Assembly: GCA_024449915.1 (NCBI GenBank)
Contig: JAMZAV010000808.1
Span: forward strand, 248,001 to 312,000
DNA: 64,000 nucleotides
Reading direction: 5' to 3'
Source: Sweltsa coloradensis
Taxonomy: Eukaryota > Arthropoda > Insecta > Plecoptera > Chloroperlidae
Shown here: piece by piece, positions 1 to 10,291 of the stretch
Position numbering within the stretch: position 1 is the first letter of the stretch
Layout of the letters: each line of letters starts with the position of its first letter
Notes under the pieces: model-generated
What the model was told of the DNA's origin: nothing
Databases searched by the model: none
The model's input: only the letters and a program-made list of their open reading frames with translations
Position numbers and translations under genes: made by a program

Positions 1-710
1 AATAATAAACATAACGCTAAAATTTACATGAATGTATAAATGAGTCCCTGTTAAAATAAAAAATGATAAAAAGTTTTGACTGATGTACAATAAAATAATT
101 TTATGTTAAAAATAATTGGTTAAAGATTATTTTTTTTCAAAAATGACTAAAATGTTGAAAGAATCGAAATATTTGCACTACTTATAGTTGTTGTCGATTG
201 GAAATGCAGATGCGAAGTACGGATGGAGTAGATTGCGGTTGGCGAAAACTGAAAAAAAAGAAAAGAAACTTACATTGTTTTTTTCACTCAATCAATAAAA
301 AATAATAGTGACGTGTGTCTGAGTTTGATGATATTCAGATAATCTTAGTATAAATTGACTTTGAATAAATACTAAATAAAATGTTTTCAAAATTGTATCA
401 TTCAAATTGACTTACCTAGAAGATGTATTGATTTTGTGGTTGATGTCGGGTGCTATGTAGGCGGGTGAGTGTGCAGAATTTGAAATATCTGTAAAAATAA
501 TAAATAAAAATAAAAATAAATAAATTATATTATCTTGTTTTTCTTACTTGAACTACAAAGTGAAAAGTAGGAAAATATTTAATTTCTGTAACCCTTTCAT
601 GTGAATGATTTGAGGAGCACACCTGTTGATGGGCGAGTGTCAGTTGAATATGGCGGAGGTTCACTTTCACTGCATAAAAATAGCAAAAACGTGTACTAAT
701 TGGAAAGTCC
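1..710. other. AT-rich sequence, no gene seen
   Basis: No recognisable protein, RNA or repeat family. Short ORFs on both strands show no domain. The 3' part holds short A/T runs only. Confidence 0.5.
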
Positions 711-734
711 AGAGAGAGCGAGAGAGAGAGAGAT
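711..734. repeat. (GA)n microsatellite
   Basis: Short run of alternating GA with one interruption. Confidence 0.8.
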
Positions 735-1260
735 ATTTCCGCACTTGGATACTGAGAAAAAAACTGCTTTACCTGTTTAAACATGTATGCATCGATAATG
801 CAGAGTTATTGAACTCTGAAGCAAGCAAGCTTGTGAATAGAATTAAAATGCTGACACTCTGGTTTCATGTTTGTTTTTGTCTGTGAATGTCTTTATGTTG
901 ATTCTGCAAAAAGACGTTTGAAAGCGCGGGCATGAAGACATGTGACTAAAGCTATTAACTTAATACCTGTTTAAACAAAGAGCAGAAGCTATTAAAAAAA
1001 TGGTAGTCGTCACGTGATCTGTGACGTAGGTGCACCTTCCCCACCTGCCTGCACCTGCGCTAGTGATGTCGCATACGTCCTATGGTAAATCTTAAATTTA
1101 CTAAGTCGTAACGTTGAACTCTCAGAACGCCTATTTGAATACCGCGAAGTGAAACACTTAAGAGAAGCTATTAGTTAATAGCCTGTGTGACGTCATGTGG
1201 AGGGTGGTTTATCTGAAGCTATTATAAGTATCACCGATGAACACAAGCTATGCATATGTC
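735..1260. other. unclassified sequence with repeated GAAGCTATTA
   Basis: No gene. The string AAGCTATTA recurs near 949, 988, 1167 and 1217. CACGTGAT lies near 1012, CACCTG-type E-box words near 1030-1055, and a TGACGTCA (CRE-like) word near 1189. These may belong to the same unit as the GC-rich motif array downstream. Confidence 0.35.
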
Positions 1261-1334
1261 TTGCTAGCCGAGTGGGTAAGGCGATGAGCTAGTACTCCAA
1301 GGTGCCCGAGTTGAGCATGGTTCGAGACACGGTA
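1261..1334 (+). repeat. tRNA-derived SINE head (Leu/Ser-like)
   Basis: An A-box-like TAGCCGAGTGG at about 1265 and a B-box-like GGTTCGAGACA at about 1319 are spaced as in an internal RNA polymerase III promoter. The long variable-arm-like middle suggests a Leu/Ser-type tRNA ancestor. A T-run follows. The acceptor stem is not paired, so this is a SINE head or decayed tRNA rather than a working tRNA gene. Confidence 0.55.
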
Positions 1335-1499
1335 ATCTGACACTTTTTTTCCAGGTCGCTTTCAATTGGAAAAAAATATAAATTAAAAAATAAAATATTT
1401 CGTTGAAAATTTAAAGTACCTAAAATGGGGTTACTAGAGCGCGCGGAACGCCAAGAAGTGGCGCGATATTGAAAACTCGAAAATGGTGACGAGGACACG

Positions 1500-1885
1500 G
1501 CAAAGATGGGCGGCGAAACTAAAATGGCGGTGAGCTAAAATGGCGCTCGACCTAAAATGGCGACCAAGATGGCGTCAAAACTAAAATGGCGCTCGAACGA
1601 AAAAGGCGGCCAAGATGGCGGCGAACTAAAATGGCGGCCAAGATGGCGGCAGAGCTAAAATGGTGGCCGGAAATTCAAAATGGTGGCTGGAAAATCAAAA
1701 TGGCGGACAAAATGGCGGCTAGAAATTCAAAATGGCGGACAAAATGGCGGCGGAAATTCAAAATGGCGGGCGGAAATTCAAAATGGCGACCGGAAACACG
1801 TGACCGGAACCAAAATGGCGGACGGAAACACGTGACCGGAAGCACGTGACCGGAAACAAGATGGCGGATGTCACGTGACCGGAAG
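1500..1885 (+). promoter_or_regulatory. array of YY1-like, E-box and ETS-like motifs
   Basis: About 20 copies of AAAATGGCGG or AAGATGGCGG (a few with GGTGG) are spaced roughly 10-30 bp apart. AAGATGGCGGC is the known core of the YY1/Pho site. From about 1795 the unit changes to CACGTGAC (E-box, four copies) followed each time by CCGGAA(G) (ETS-like core). All motifs lie on the same strand. It could be a minisatellite that happens to carry these words, or a repeat-borne promoter or enhancer. The sequence shows the motifs; binding is inference. Confidence 0.55.
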
Positions 1886-1983
1886 TGCACCTTTGCACCT
1901 GGGAGCACCTGTGCCAAAACCCTCTGTTCTTACCTACTCCCGGTCCCCGACCGGGGTGGTCGAGCGAAAAAGTTGTTGGAAGA

Positions 1984-2035
1984 ACGACGACGTGAGAAAC
2001 TAGGGCGCTTCAACTGGTTAGGTCATATTTCGCTT
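1984..2035 (-). mobile_element. LINE L 3' tail (solo fragment)
   Basis: Matches the terminal part of the L 3' UTR, from the GACGACGTGAG end through the hairpin region. Severely 5'-truncated copy of about 50 nt. Confidence 0.6.
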
Positions 2036-2200
2036 ACTTTGAAGTTAAAAATTTGTTTTTGTTATGTTTTTTTATTTTAATATACATTTTTGTGGGAAAC
2101 ATAGCAATGAATGCTCCTCTTCGGGTGTCTAACTAGGTATAATGGATTAAGGACAGTTATTATTGTGAAGAGATTTCCAAGGGCTAGATTTAAGATACAT

Positions 2201-2297
2201 TAAGATTAAGGGCGCGTCAACTGTTAAGTCATAACGCTCCACTCTAGCCTAAGGGATGTACGGAGGACATCCGTGCTGGACCTATCCAGTCACAACG
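2201..2297 (-). mobile_element. S SINE fragment, diverged 3' end
   Basis: Retains the GGGCGCGTCAAC tail, the ACTCTAGCCTA segment and a decayed 'cca-gtcac' region of the S family. Confidence 0.5.
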
Positions 2298-2848
2298 TAC
2301 AAACCAAGCTACTGGCGGTTTTTTTAAATGTCCCACTGACAAACTAACGTTTGGACTGAAAGTATATTGTCGTGCTTGTGCACAAAAATCCGGAAGACGC
2401 CATATTTCCGAAGAAACAAAACAAGCGACACGCTATACACAATTGTCATCTCGCAACCATAAGAAATCCTTTATTTCGAATATTTGTTGACCTCCTTTCT
2501 CGTCTCATACGCGACAAACCAGCACGTTCGGCTTTTTCAATTTCCCTGGCAGAAGAGAGGAAAGATGTTTTTCCGTGGCCTCTACGTGATGTTTCTGGTC
2601 TCGTATCTGCGCATGCGTCAAGTTTAGCATTTCACGATAGCGGAACCGAGGTTCAAATCTTCCTCACTTGCATTTTCTACGTCGTCGTGTAGCTCAAAGA
2701 ATTGCATGTTAACGCTTCAATATCGGGCTGCCGAGGTTCTATGTTAGTTAAATCTTGAGTGGAAATCAATTAGGCGTGATATTAATAATTATGTATATTA
2801 ATTAAAAGCACGGCTACAAATTAATTTTGTATGGTTCAGATTATTATT
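2298..2848. other. no supported gene
   Basis: A 106-codon ORF at 2372-2692 (+) has no recognisable domain, and its context (between decayed SINE pieces) argues against a gene. Confidence 0.4.
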
Positions 2849-2947
2849 CAGGCGTCTAACGTAAGGTCATAATGCGGTACTCTATAGCTAGCCTATCAAG
2901 AGGATGTGTGAATACAGGCCCGTGCTTGACGGATCCAGCCACAGAAA
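2849..2947 (-). mobile_element. S SINE fragment, diverged 3' end
   Basis: Has the hairpin-tail remnant, the CTCTAGCCTA-like segment and a GATCCAGCCAC remnant of S. Confidence 0.45.
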
Positions 2948-3109
2948 AGCTGATGAATACGGGACGTTTTTATGCCACTGTCTTCTATGTCATCGATAGA
3001 AACGGAGAATTACGGACAGATTTTCTCCCTTTCTTACTAACTGTTATTGTTGTTTGTGTATTTGCCTTTTTCTCGCCTTATTCAATCAAAAGACCCTTGT
3101 CATACGCCA

Positions 3110-4854
3110 ACGACGACGTGAGAAACTAGGGCGCTTCAACCGGTTAGGTCATATTGCGCCGCCTGTGAATGAAAGTAAATTAGAAGAGTTAATGCAGGTA
3201 TGTTTGATGATTAGATTGTTTTCTAAGTGTATAAATAACAAAATAAATTGAAGATGAAGAAAGTAATAGCAAAATAAAAGTTATGTATGTAAATGAAAAT
3301 AAAGAAAAGAAAGAAATGTGTATGAAGTTAATTAAAGTTTGTTAAATAGATTACTTTGGATGAGAAATTTGGAAAGTTTGTCGCCGTTATCATATGATAG
3401 AAGTTCTTCATATGATTGGGAGAGATCAAATTGCATGCGCAAGGCATCATATTTGGTACATTCTGCTAGCATATGATGTACGGTTAAAGGTACATCACAT
3501 GTGTCACATATGGGAATAACCTTTTCTCTGGTTAAGAGATATCCGTGTGTTAGGCGTGTGTGCCCTATACGAAGTCTAGACAATACCACCTCTTCTCTAC
3601 GTGAGAGTCGAGACGTAGGTGGACGAATTTTGTTAGTCAATGTGGGCATCACACTACGCAATTTGTTATTTTGCAACACATCCCAAGATGCTTGTCGCAA
3701 ATCCAACAATCTTTGCTTGAATCCACTCTTGACATCTGGAACGGGAACTAGATTGAAATCAACGTCGCGACGCTGGGAAGCTTCCTTAGCAGCCCTATCA
3801 GCGTGTTCATTTCCCTCTATGCCCACGTGTCCAGGTATCCAGCAAAACTCTATTATATAACCCTTAGAGGTTAGTTTTTCTAAATAGAATTGGATGTCTT
3901 GTACCAAATGATGACTTGAATACATGAGTTCTAAAGCTTGAAGTGAACTTAAACTATCTGAACACAAAAGGTATTCTCCACAACGACAGCGTAGAATGTA
4001 TTTAAGAGCTTCACGGATGGCGAATAACTCTGCAGTGAAAACTGAACACACGTCGCTTAGCCTGAAACGTTCAGTTAAGGTGGAGCAATAAAAAGCACTT
4101 CCAACCTTGTTGTCAATTTTGGAGCCATCTGGGAATACCAAAGTAAACCTTTGATGTTCATGGCAAATCTCTCTAAAGTTAATTTTGAATACACTATCGC
4201 AAGTAGAGTTTTTATCAAAACGACAAAGGTCAAATATAATAATCGGCTCTGGTGTAAACCAGGGCGGGTTATTGCTAAATACAAAATTAAAAACTTTTGG
4301 CAGATGAAATTCTATAAGATTAAACAAAAGTTTACATCTTAATCCCGTTGGAAGAGATGCCTTGGGTTTGTTATCAAAGTGTCTGACATATGTCGTGTTA
4401 AAAACATTCCGATTTGCTGGATGGTTAGGCATAGCTATAATTTTCATTACATAAGTACCCATCAAGAGGTTTCTCCGTTCTGCCAAGGAGGACACACCTG
4501 ACTCGGCATACAAGCTGACTACCGGGCTTGTTCGAAATGCACCAAGAGCAATACGAAGACCACAATGGTGGACAGTGTCTAGAAGTTTAAGGGTTGTGTT
4601 ACTTGCTGAAGAGTATACGAAACATCCATAGTCCATCTTGGAGCAAACTAGAGATCCGTAAATTCTCAACATGCAAGTCCTATCAGCACCCCACGATGTA
4701 TTACTGAGAACTTTCAATAGGTTGATTTTCAACATGCATTTTTTGCGTAACTCAACAACGTGGTCTTTCCAATTTAGCTTTTTGTCAAACACCATGCCGA
4801 GAAGACGGACATTTGTTTTGAATAGAAGTTCTACATTGTTAAATTTTCGGTCCT
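3110..4854 (-). mobile_element. LINE L, 5'-truncated I-superfamily-like retrotransposon
   Basis: Minus-strand insertion with the C-terminal part of the pol ORF (3332 to about 4853) and a 3' UTR of about 220 nt (3110-3331). The UTR ends in a hairpin-capable segment followed by CACGTCGTCG. Truncation at about 4854 is abrupt and falls inside coding sequence, as expected when target-primed reverse transcription stops early. Numerous 3' scraps of the same family lie elsewhere in the window. An RNase H domain after the RT fits the I/R1/LOA-type LINEs rather than Jockey or CR1. Confidence 0.85.
3332..4853 (-). pseudogene. LINE pol fragment: end of RT plus RNase H
   Basis: Truncated pol polyprotein of a non-LTR retrotransposon, which would copy element RNA at a nicked target. 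Reading starts inside the RT thumb (FDKKLNW near the first in-frame Met at 4795), but the frame is open upstream to the truncation point, so that Met is not a true start. Counting from it, an RNase H domain spans about residues 217-340: DGSK with the first Asp near 223, Glu of TAELFAI near 255, Asp of CSDSLSS near 279, and IPGHVGIEGNEHAD with His near 322 and the last Asp near 331. All expected RNase H catalytic residues are present. A cysteine/histidine-rich tail (CDTCDVPLTVHHMLAEC) follows, as is common in these elements. The frame is intact over about 500 codons, implying a fairly recent insertion. It lacks the RT catalytic core, the endonuclease and ORF1, so it cannot act alone. Confidence 0.88.
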
Positions 4855-4930
4855 AAGACGAAAAAGTGTCACGACAACATTAAAACTAGCCGTCAGCTGG
4901 AAAGGTCGTTATGCGTTAATGTAATTTTTT
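4855..4930. other. flank between LINE L and first cluster SINE
   Basis: No feature recognised; ends in a T-rich stretch. Confidence 0.4.
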
Positions 4931-5306
4931 TTGTTTTATTTTGGATTAAGGACGCGTCAACCGTTAGGTCATAATGCACCTCTCTAACCTAGGGGAGGGG
5001 GGGGGAGGATGGGCCCATGCTGGTCAGAACCAGCCACGGGTAAGGGGAGGAAAGGGGGTTCTCACGTCGCGGGCGTCATTGTCTTCAACGTTCGTGGTGT
5101 CATTGTCGTCATCGTCGTCGAGGGGTCGTCAAGGGAAGGGGGTAAGGTCCCCGACGACGATTGCCAGAGCTCGCCTCTATTTTCTGGGAGTAAAATACTA
5201 CCCTTCATACTAGCTGATGTTTGCGAGGTGGACTTTTTCTCTTGAATCGCCTTTTACGATTAGCAGAGCCATGCTCTGGGCCAATTCCCCCCCCCCCCCC
5301 GGGGGG
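4931..5306 (-). mobile_element. S SINE, near full length
   Basis: S family layout in plus-strand order: T-rich end and TTTGGATTAAGG, hairpin region, ACTCTAACCTAG, G-rich run, GGTCAGAACCAGCCACGGG, TCTCACGTCGCGG, GTC/ATC-rich tract, GATTGCCAGAGCTCGCC, GAGGTGGACTTTTTCTC, AGCAGAGCCATGCTCTGGGCC. The orientation is set by analogy to L, whose 3' end it shares. A C-run replaces the usual CCCCGGGCCCAGACGGGG end. Confidence 0.8.
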
Positions 5307-5640
5307 ATGCGGTAATGTAGCCCAGGCAATGTGGGAAGGTGGATATTCCCGTCGTGAACTGTTTGACTTTTTTATATTTTATTTGGATTAAGGACTCGTC
5401 AAGAAATTTGAAAATTTTTGAAAAATTATGGGGATGAAATGGGGGGGGGGGGATTCTCACACATCACTAGAACGCAAGATATCCGCCGAATTGCTCGACT
5501 CTCCCCATGGACAAGAAATGAAGATGTCAATTAACTTTTACGTAATAAAATTATCTCTAACTTTATTCATCACCTTCATTTAAAATATTTTTGCTGACAA
5601 TTCATAATAATATATGATATTTTTTAGATTATTTTATTTT
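5307..5640. other. AT-rich gap with SINE tail scrap
   Basis: A short piece of S tail (TATTTGGATTAAGGACTCGTC) lies near 5386 and a G-run near 5441. Nothing else is recognised. Confidence 0.4.
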
Positions 5641-5644
5641 ATTT

Positions 5645-5738
5645 TATCAACCGTTGTCGTTAGGTCATAATGCGTGGTATGTGGGAAATTCCCATGCTGG
5701 TCAGAACCAGCCACGGGCAAAGGGGAGGAAGGGGGAAC
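5645..5738 (-). mobile_element. S SINE fragment
   Basis: Decayed tail, then CATGCTGGTCAGAACCAGCC and the AGGGGAGGAAGGGGG segment. Confidence 0.65.
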
Positions 5739-5840
5739 AGGCTTTAATAATGCTACAAAACCTTAATACCCTACATGAAAGAAGCACAAGTGAAGAAAAT
5801 ATTGTCAGACCCGATACGCAGGGATAGTGAAAAACTACTT

Positions 5841-6148
5841 GACGACGTGAGAAACTAGGGCGCTTCAACCGGTTAGGTCGATCATATTGCACCGCCTGAG
5901 ATATTGAAAGTTGATGAAATGAGTTAATGGTGTGTTTGATGATTTTATTGTTTTCTAAGTGTATATATAACAAAATAAAATGATGATGATAGTAATAGCA
6001 AAACAAAAGTTATTTATGTGAATGGAAATAAATAAATTTAAAAAATGTGTGTGAATTAAATTTTGATAAATAGATAACTTTGGATGAGAAATTTAGAAAG
6101 AGTGTCGCCGTTATCATATGGTAGAAGTTCTTCATATGATTGGGAGAA
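5841..6148 (-). mobile_element. LINE L 3' end fragment
   Basis: Starts with the GACGACGTGAGAAAC tail, then the full 3' UTR and the last codons of pol (YEELLPYDNGD-like peptide). Truncated after about 300 nt. Confidence 0.8.
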
Positions 6149-6548
6149 AACTACTCAATTTTCCAATACAAGTCAAGGTTAATTTTCAAATCTCGTCTTG
6201 CACATTATTACTCCTTTTCACGCGACGGAATGTTCCATATTTCCTTGATTACAAAATAGTATGTGTATAGCCTATAAAGAAAGTCTGCATCGCTTGCTTT
6301 GTTCCAAGCGCGCATTCTGTTGAGCGCCGTAAGAACTATCGATCGTAAGAGTGGGTGGGTGGTGGCCCAGACGTCGTTTAATGCTACTCAGACACAATAC
6401 GCACTCAAACTTTGACTGGTAAATCGTGACGGGATTAGAAGGACAGAATAGTGACGGACGTCTTTGTCTGTGTGTCTGTGCTGTAAGCTGATGTATAGCT
6501 TGCATCTGTAGCGTTGATATGGGTTGTGCGTCTCATGATCCAGTTTTT
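6149..6548. other. no supported gene
   Basis: Unique sequence between an L scrap and an S copy. A 77-codon ORF on the minus strand has no recognisable features. Confidence 0.4.
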
Positions 6549-6763
6549 AGTTTATTTGGATCAAGGGCGCGTCAACCGTTAGTTCATAATGCGCCTATCT
6601 AACCTAGGGTGCTGTGGGGACGAGGGGCCAATGCTGGTCAGAACCAGCCACGGGTAAGGGGAGGAAAGGGGGGTTCTCACGTCACGGTCGTCATTGTTTT
6701 TGTCATCGTTCGTGGTGTCAAATTCGTCATCGTCGTCCAGGGGTCGTCAAGGGAAGGGGGCAA
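6549..6763 (-). mobile_element. S SINE, truncated
   Basis: 3' half of S with a GGGCGCG...GCGCC (perfect stem) tail. It breaks off in the TCAAGGGAAGGGGGCAA segment where the next copy starts. Confidence 0.8.
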
Positions 6764-6778
6764 TTTATTTTGATTAAT

Positions 6779-7134
6779 TTTTTTGGTTTATTTGGATTAA
6801 GGACGCGTCAACCGTTAGGTCATAATGCACCACTCTAGCCTAAGGGGGTGGGGAGGAGGAGCCCATGCAGGTCAGAACCAGCCACGGGTAAGGGGAGGAA
6901 AGGGGTTTCTCACGTCGCGGTCGTCATCGTCTTTGTCATCGTTCGTTGTGTCATTGTCATCGTCGCCGGGGGGTCGTCAAGGGAAGGGGGCAAGGTCCCC
7001 GACGACGATTGCCAGAGCTCGCCTCTAGTTTGGGGAGAAAGATACTCCGCTCTTACTAGCTGATGTTTGCGAGGTGGACTTTTTCTCTTGAATCGCCTTT
7101 TACGATTAGCAGAGCCATGCTCTGGGCCTATTCT
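6779..7134 (-). mobile_element. S SINE, near full length
   Basis: All S segments are present. The terminal CCCCGGGCCCAGAC is missing because another S tail abuts at GGGCCTATTCTA. Confidence 0.85.
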
Positions 7135-7200
7135 AGGCGCGTCAACCGTTAAGTCATAATGCACTACTCTAGCCTAGGGGATATGGGGAGGAGGGGCCCA
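7135..7200 (-). mobile_element. S SINE tail fragment
   Basis: Only GGCGCGTCAACCG to GGAGGAGGGGCCCA, broken by the next full copy. Confidence 0.75.
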
Positions 7201-7570
7201 TTTTTTGTTTATTTGGATTAAGGACGCGTCAACCGTTAGCTCATAATGCACCACTCTAGCCTAAGGTGGGGGGAGGAGGGGCCCATGCTGGTCATAACCA
7301 GCCACGGGTAAGGGGAGGAAGGGGGGTTTCTCACGTCGCGGTCGTCATCGTCTTTGTCATCGTTCGTTGTGTCATTGTCATCGTCGGCGGAGGGTCGTCA
7401 AGGGAAGGGGACAAGGTCCCGACGACGATTGCCAGAGCTCGCCTCTAGTTTCGAGGAGTAATATACTCCCCTTTACTAGCTGATGTTAGCGAGGTGGACT
7501 TGTTCTCTTGAATCGCCTTGTACGATTAGCAGAGCCATGCTCTGGGCCAATTCTACCCCGGGCCCAGACC
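7201..7570 (-). mobile_element. S SINE, full length
   Basis: Complete segment order from TTTATTTGGATTAAGG to CCCCGGGCCCAGAC. Confidence 0.88.
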
Positions 7571-7597
7571 GAACCATCAGCTCAGAGACACTCATAT

Positions 7598-7762
7598 GAC
7601 GACGTGAGACACTAGGACGCTTCCAACGGTTAGGTCAATATGCGCCGGCTGTGACATTGTAAGCTAATGGAATGAATTTTGGTGTGTTAATGATAATACT
7701 ATTTTCTAAATTTATAAAAGTACGATAATGCATAATGATAGATGGTTGTAGTAATAGTATTT
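7598..7762 (-). mobile_element. LINE L 3' tail fragment (variant subfamily)
   Basis: L-type UTR end with CGCTTCCAACGGTTAGGTCA instead of the usual CGCTTCAACCGG. The same variant occurs at 20141-20308, also between two S copies. Confidence 0.75.
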
Positions 7763-7764
7763 TT

Positions 7765-8531
7765 GGTTTTTGGTTTATTTGGATTAAGGACGCGTCAACC
7801 GCTAGGTCATAATGCACCACTCTAGCCTAGGGGATGGAGCCGTCCCACAGTGCCGCTTCCCGTAAGGCCATCAACCTTTTTTTTCCCCCTATGCCATCAT
7901 TACTACCTGTCGATAAAGACCATGTTACACTTGTTGGCCTAAGGGGAATTGATTTATTCCCCTTAGGCCAACACCCTGCATTTCATTATCGAAAATACAA
8001 AGAAGGTTTGTTGGCCTTGGGGTAATTGATTTATTCCCGTTAGGCCAACAGCGCATATGCATCGTTTACGGTAAGGAGCGGGGCGTTGTTGGCGTTGGGG
8101 TAATTGATTTATTCCCGTTAGGCCAACAGCGTATATGCACCCCGCTCCTTACCGTAAACGATGCATATACGCTGTTGGCCTAACGGGAATAAATCTATTA
8201 CCCCAAGGCCAACAACACCCCGCTCCTTACCGTAAACGAGCATATACGATGTTGGCCTAACGGGAATAAATCAATTACCCCAAGGCCAACAAACCTTCTT
8301 TGTATTTTCCATAATGAAATGCAGGGTGTTGGCCAAAGGGGAATAAATCAATTCCCCTTAGGCCATCAACGCTTCCTGTAACATGGTCTTTATCGACAGG
8401 TAGAAATGATGGCATAGGGGGAAAAAAAAGGTTGATGGCCTTACGGGAAGCGGCACTGTGGGAAGACACCTAGGGGATGTGGGGGGAGGGGCCCTTGATA
8501 GTCAGAACCAGCCACGGGTAAGTGGAGGAAG
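7765..8531 (-). mobile_element. S SINE interrupted by a fold-back element
   Basis: The tail half is at 7765-7836 and the continuation at 8469-8531. The two pieces rejoin at CCTAGGGGATG, which is duplicated at both sides of the insert. Confidence 0.8.
7837..8468. mobile_element. nested fold-back (long inverted repeat) element
   Basis: Two arms of about 300 bp run outward from a centre near 8140. The outer arm sequence CCCACAGTGCCGCTTCCCG at the left is repeated inverted at the right, as are the following A/T run, CATGGTCTTTATCGACAGGT and further inward blocks. Inside each arm is a smaller palindrome of TTGGCCTAA...TTAGGCCAA type, repeated. The insert sits in an S copy and is flanked by an 11-bp direct repeat CCTAGGGGATG (7826-7836 and 8469-8479), consistent with a 9-11 bp target duplication of the Mutator kind; a shorter duplication cannot be excluded. 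No transposase is present. Confidence 0.82.
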
Positions 8532-8744
8532 TTTTTTTTTAATTTAGATTAAGGACGCGTCAACCGTTAGGTCATAATACACCACTCTAACCTAGGGCGA
8601 GGAGGAGGGGCCCATGCTGGTCAGAACCAGCCACGGGTAAGGGGAGGAAGGGGGGTTTCTCACGTCGCGGTCGTCATCATTTATTGTCATCGTCGTCGGG
8701 GAGGTCGTCATGGGAAGGGGGAGGAGTCCCCGACGAAGATTAAA
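8532..8744 (-). mobile_element. S SINE, truncated
   Basis: Tail through CCCCGACGAAGATT, then abuts the next copy. Confidence 0.8.
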
Positions 8745-9118
8745 GTTTATTTTGATTAAGGACGCGTCAACCGTTAGGTCATAATGCACCACTCTAGCCT
8801 AAGGGGGGTGGGGAGGAGGGGCCCATGCTGGTCAGAACCAGCCATGGGTAAGGGGAGGAAGGGGGGTTTCTCACGTCGCGGTCGTCATCGTCTTTGTCAT
8901 CGTTCGTTGTGTCATTGTCATCGTCGCCGGGGGGTCGTCAAGGGAAGGGGGCAAGGTCCCCGACGACGATTGCCAGAGCTCGCCTGTAGTTTCGGGAGTA
9001 ATTAACTCCCCTCTTACTATAGCTGTTGTTTGCGAGGTAGACTTTTTCTCTTGAATCGCCTCTTACGATTAGCAGAGCCATGCTGTGGGTTGATTCTACC
9101 CAGAGACCAGACGGGGGT
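8745..9118 (-). mobile_element. S SINE, full length
   Basis: Full segment order with a slightly changed end (CCCAGAGACCAGACGGGGG). Confidence 0.88.
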
Positions 9119-9187
9119 TATTGAAATGTGTTTATGGTGTATTTGATGATTTTATTGTCTCCTAAGTTTAAAAATACAATAAAATCG
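9119..9187 (-). mobile_element. LINE L 3' UTR scrap
   Basis: Matches the GTGTTTGATGATTTTATTGT part of the L UTR directly at the S end; the terminal hairpin is absent. Confidence 0.55.
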
Positions 9188-9271
9188 AAGTAGATGTCTT
9201 TCGCTAATGGACATTCATATGACGGATCTACATCTATCTACCTGACTAGACTTTTGGATTCATTTTTTTAA

Positions 9272-9390
9272 ATAGTTTGTTTGGAATAAGGGCCCGTCAA
9301 CCGTTAGATCATAATGCACCACTCTAACTTAAGGGGTGTGTGGAGGAAAATCCAATGCTGGTCAGAACCAGCCACGGGTAGGGTTCTCAA
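9272..9390 (-). mobile_element. S SINE tail fragment, hAT target
   Basis: S tail to CCAGCCACGGGTAGGGTTCTCAA; the final GTTCTCAA is the hAT target duplication. Confidence 0.75.
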
Positions 9391-10229
9391 CAGTGGCGGC
9401 ACTACGGGGGGGCAAGAGTGGGCCCTGGCCCACCCGAAAATTTTCTTGCCCACGTCCTTGCCCACCCAGTTGAGATTTTTGTTTTTTGTCCTATTAACAA
9501 AAATGAATCTACAAAATATAATAACAAAACATTTTTGTTAGTAACGCGTTCTAGCGTTGAAAGCACTATATTTGATGCAAGTTATTGCCTGTCCTTTACA
9601 TTTCTGTCCAGTCTTGTCTCTTTAACTCGTTTCGAAGTTTATTGTGCAGTGTCTGAGCAAACTCTGATTTTAAAAATTTTCGCCGTGGTTGGGGGCTTGC
9701 CCCCAAACCCCCCCCCCCCCCCCCCCCCGGAAGAAGGATATCGTCAAGGGTCCACCCACTTATTATTTTAGAAATTTACCACTGGAGACAGTTTAATTCA
9801 GAGTGGTAGGCCTACTTGTTATACCCTTGGCTAAAATACAGTATCTTAAAAGATGCATTGTATTGTTTTGCCTGCCGACTTTTTGGCATTGGTGCAGTCG
9901 ATTATTCAAAAGCACCACTGAAACATTACTAAAATTAAATCATTGAATATCAAATTAAATATAACAAACTGTAAAACTGTACACATTTGTGTTTATTTTA
10001 CCAAGTGTTTATCCTTCAGAAACAAAACGGTAATCCCTAGAGCTGCCATTTTTCAGTTAAAACACGACGAAATAACTGTAGTAAGCCCTGTGGTGAAATT
10101 TTTCTTCGCCTTCGGCGAAAGGGCCTCCGGCGGCTGGGAAGTCGCCACTGATTGCCCCCCCCCCCCACTTTATTACCTTGCCCATCCTTTGCCCCCCCCC
10201 CCATTGATTTTTGTCTAGCGCCGCCACTG
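9391..10229. mobile_element. non-autonomous hAT element
   Basis: Terminal inverted repeats CAGTGGCGGC / GCCGCCACTG. Flanking 8-bp direct repeats GTTCTCAA (9383-9390 and 10230-10237) are identical, the size expected for hAT. The interior is AT-rich with long C-runs near 9709 and 10156 and a GC-rich subterminal block (CCTCCGGCGGCTGGGA, about 10124) shared in inverted form with the autonomous hAT at 59 kb. It has no transposase. Confidence 0.9.
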
Positions 10230-10291
10230 GTTCTCAACAAAACATCAGCTTGCTTACAAGAAATTTTAATGGAAGATAATTATCTTACAGA

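Noticed and set aside
2372..2692. 106-codon plus-strand ORF
   Set aside because: No domain; sits between decayed SINE pieces.
7834..8469. Two near-identical 63-64 codon ORFs on opposite strands
   Set aside because: They mirror each other because of the fold-back arms; a consequence of the inverted repeat.
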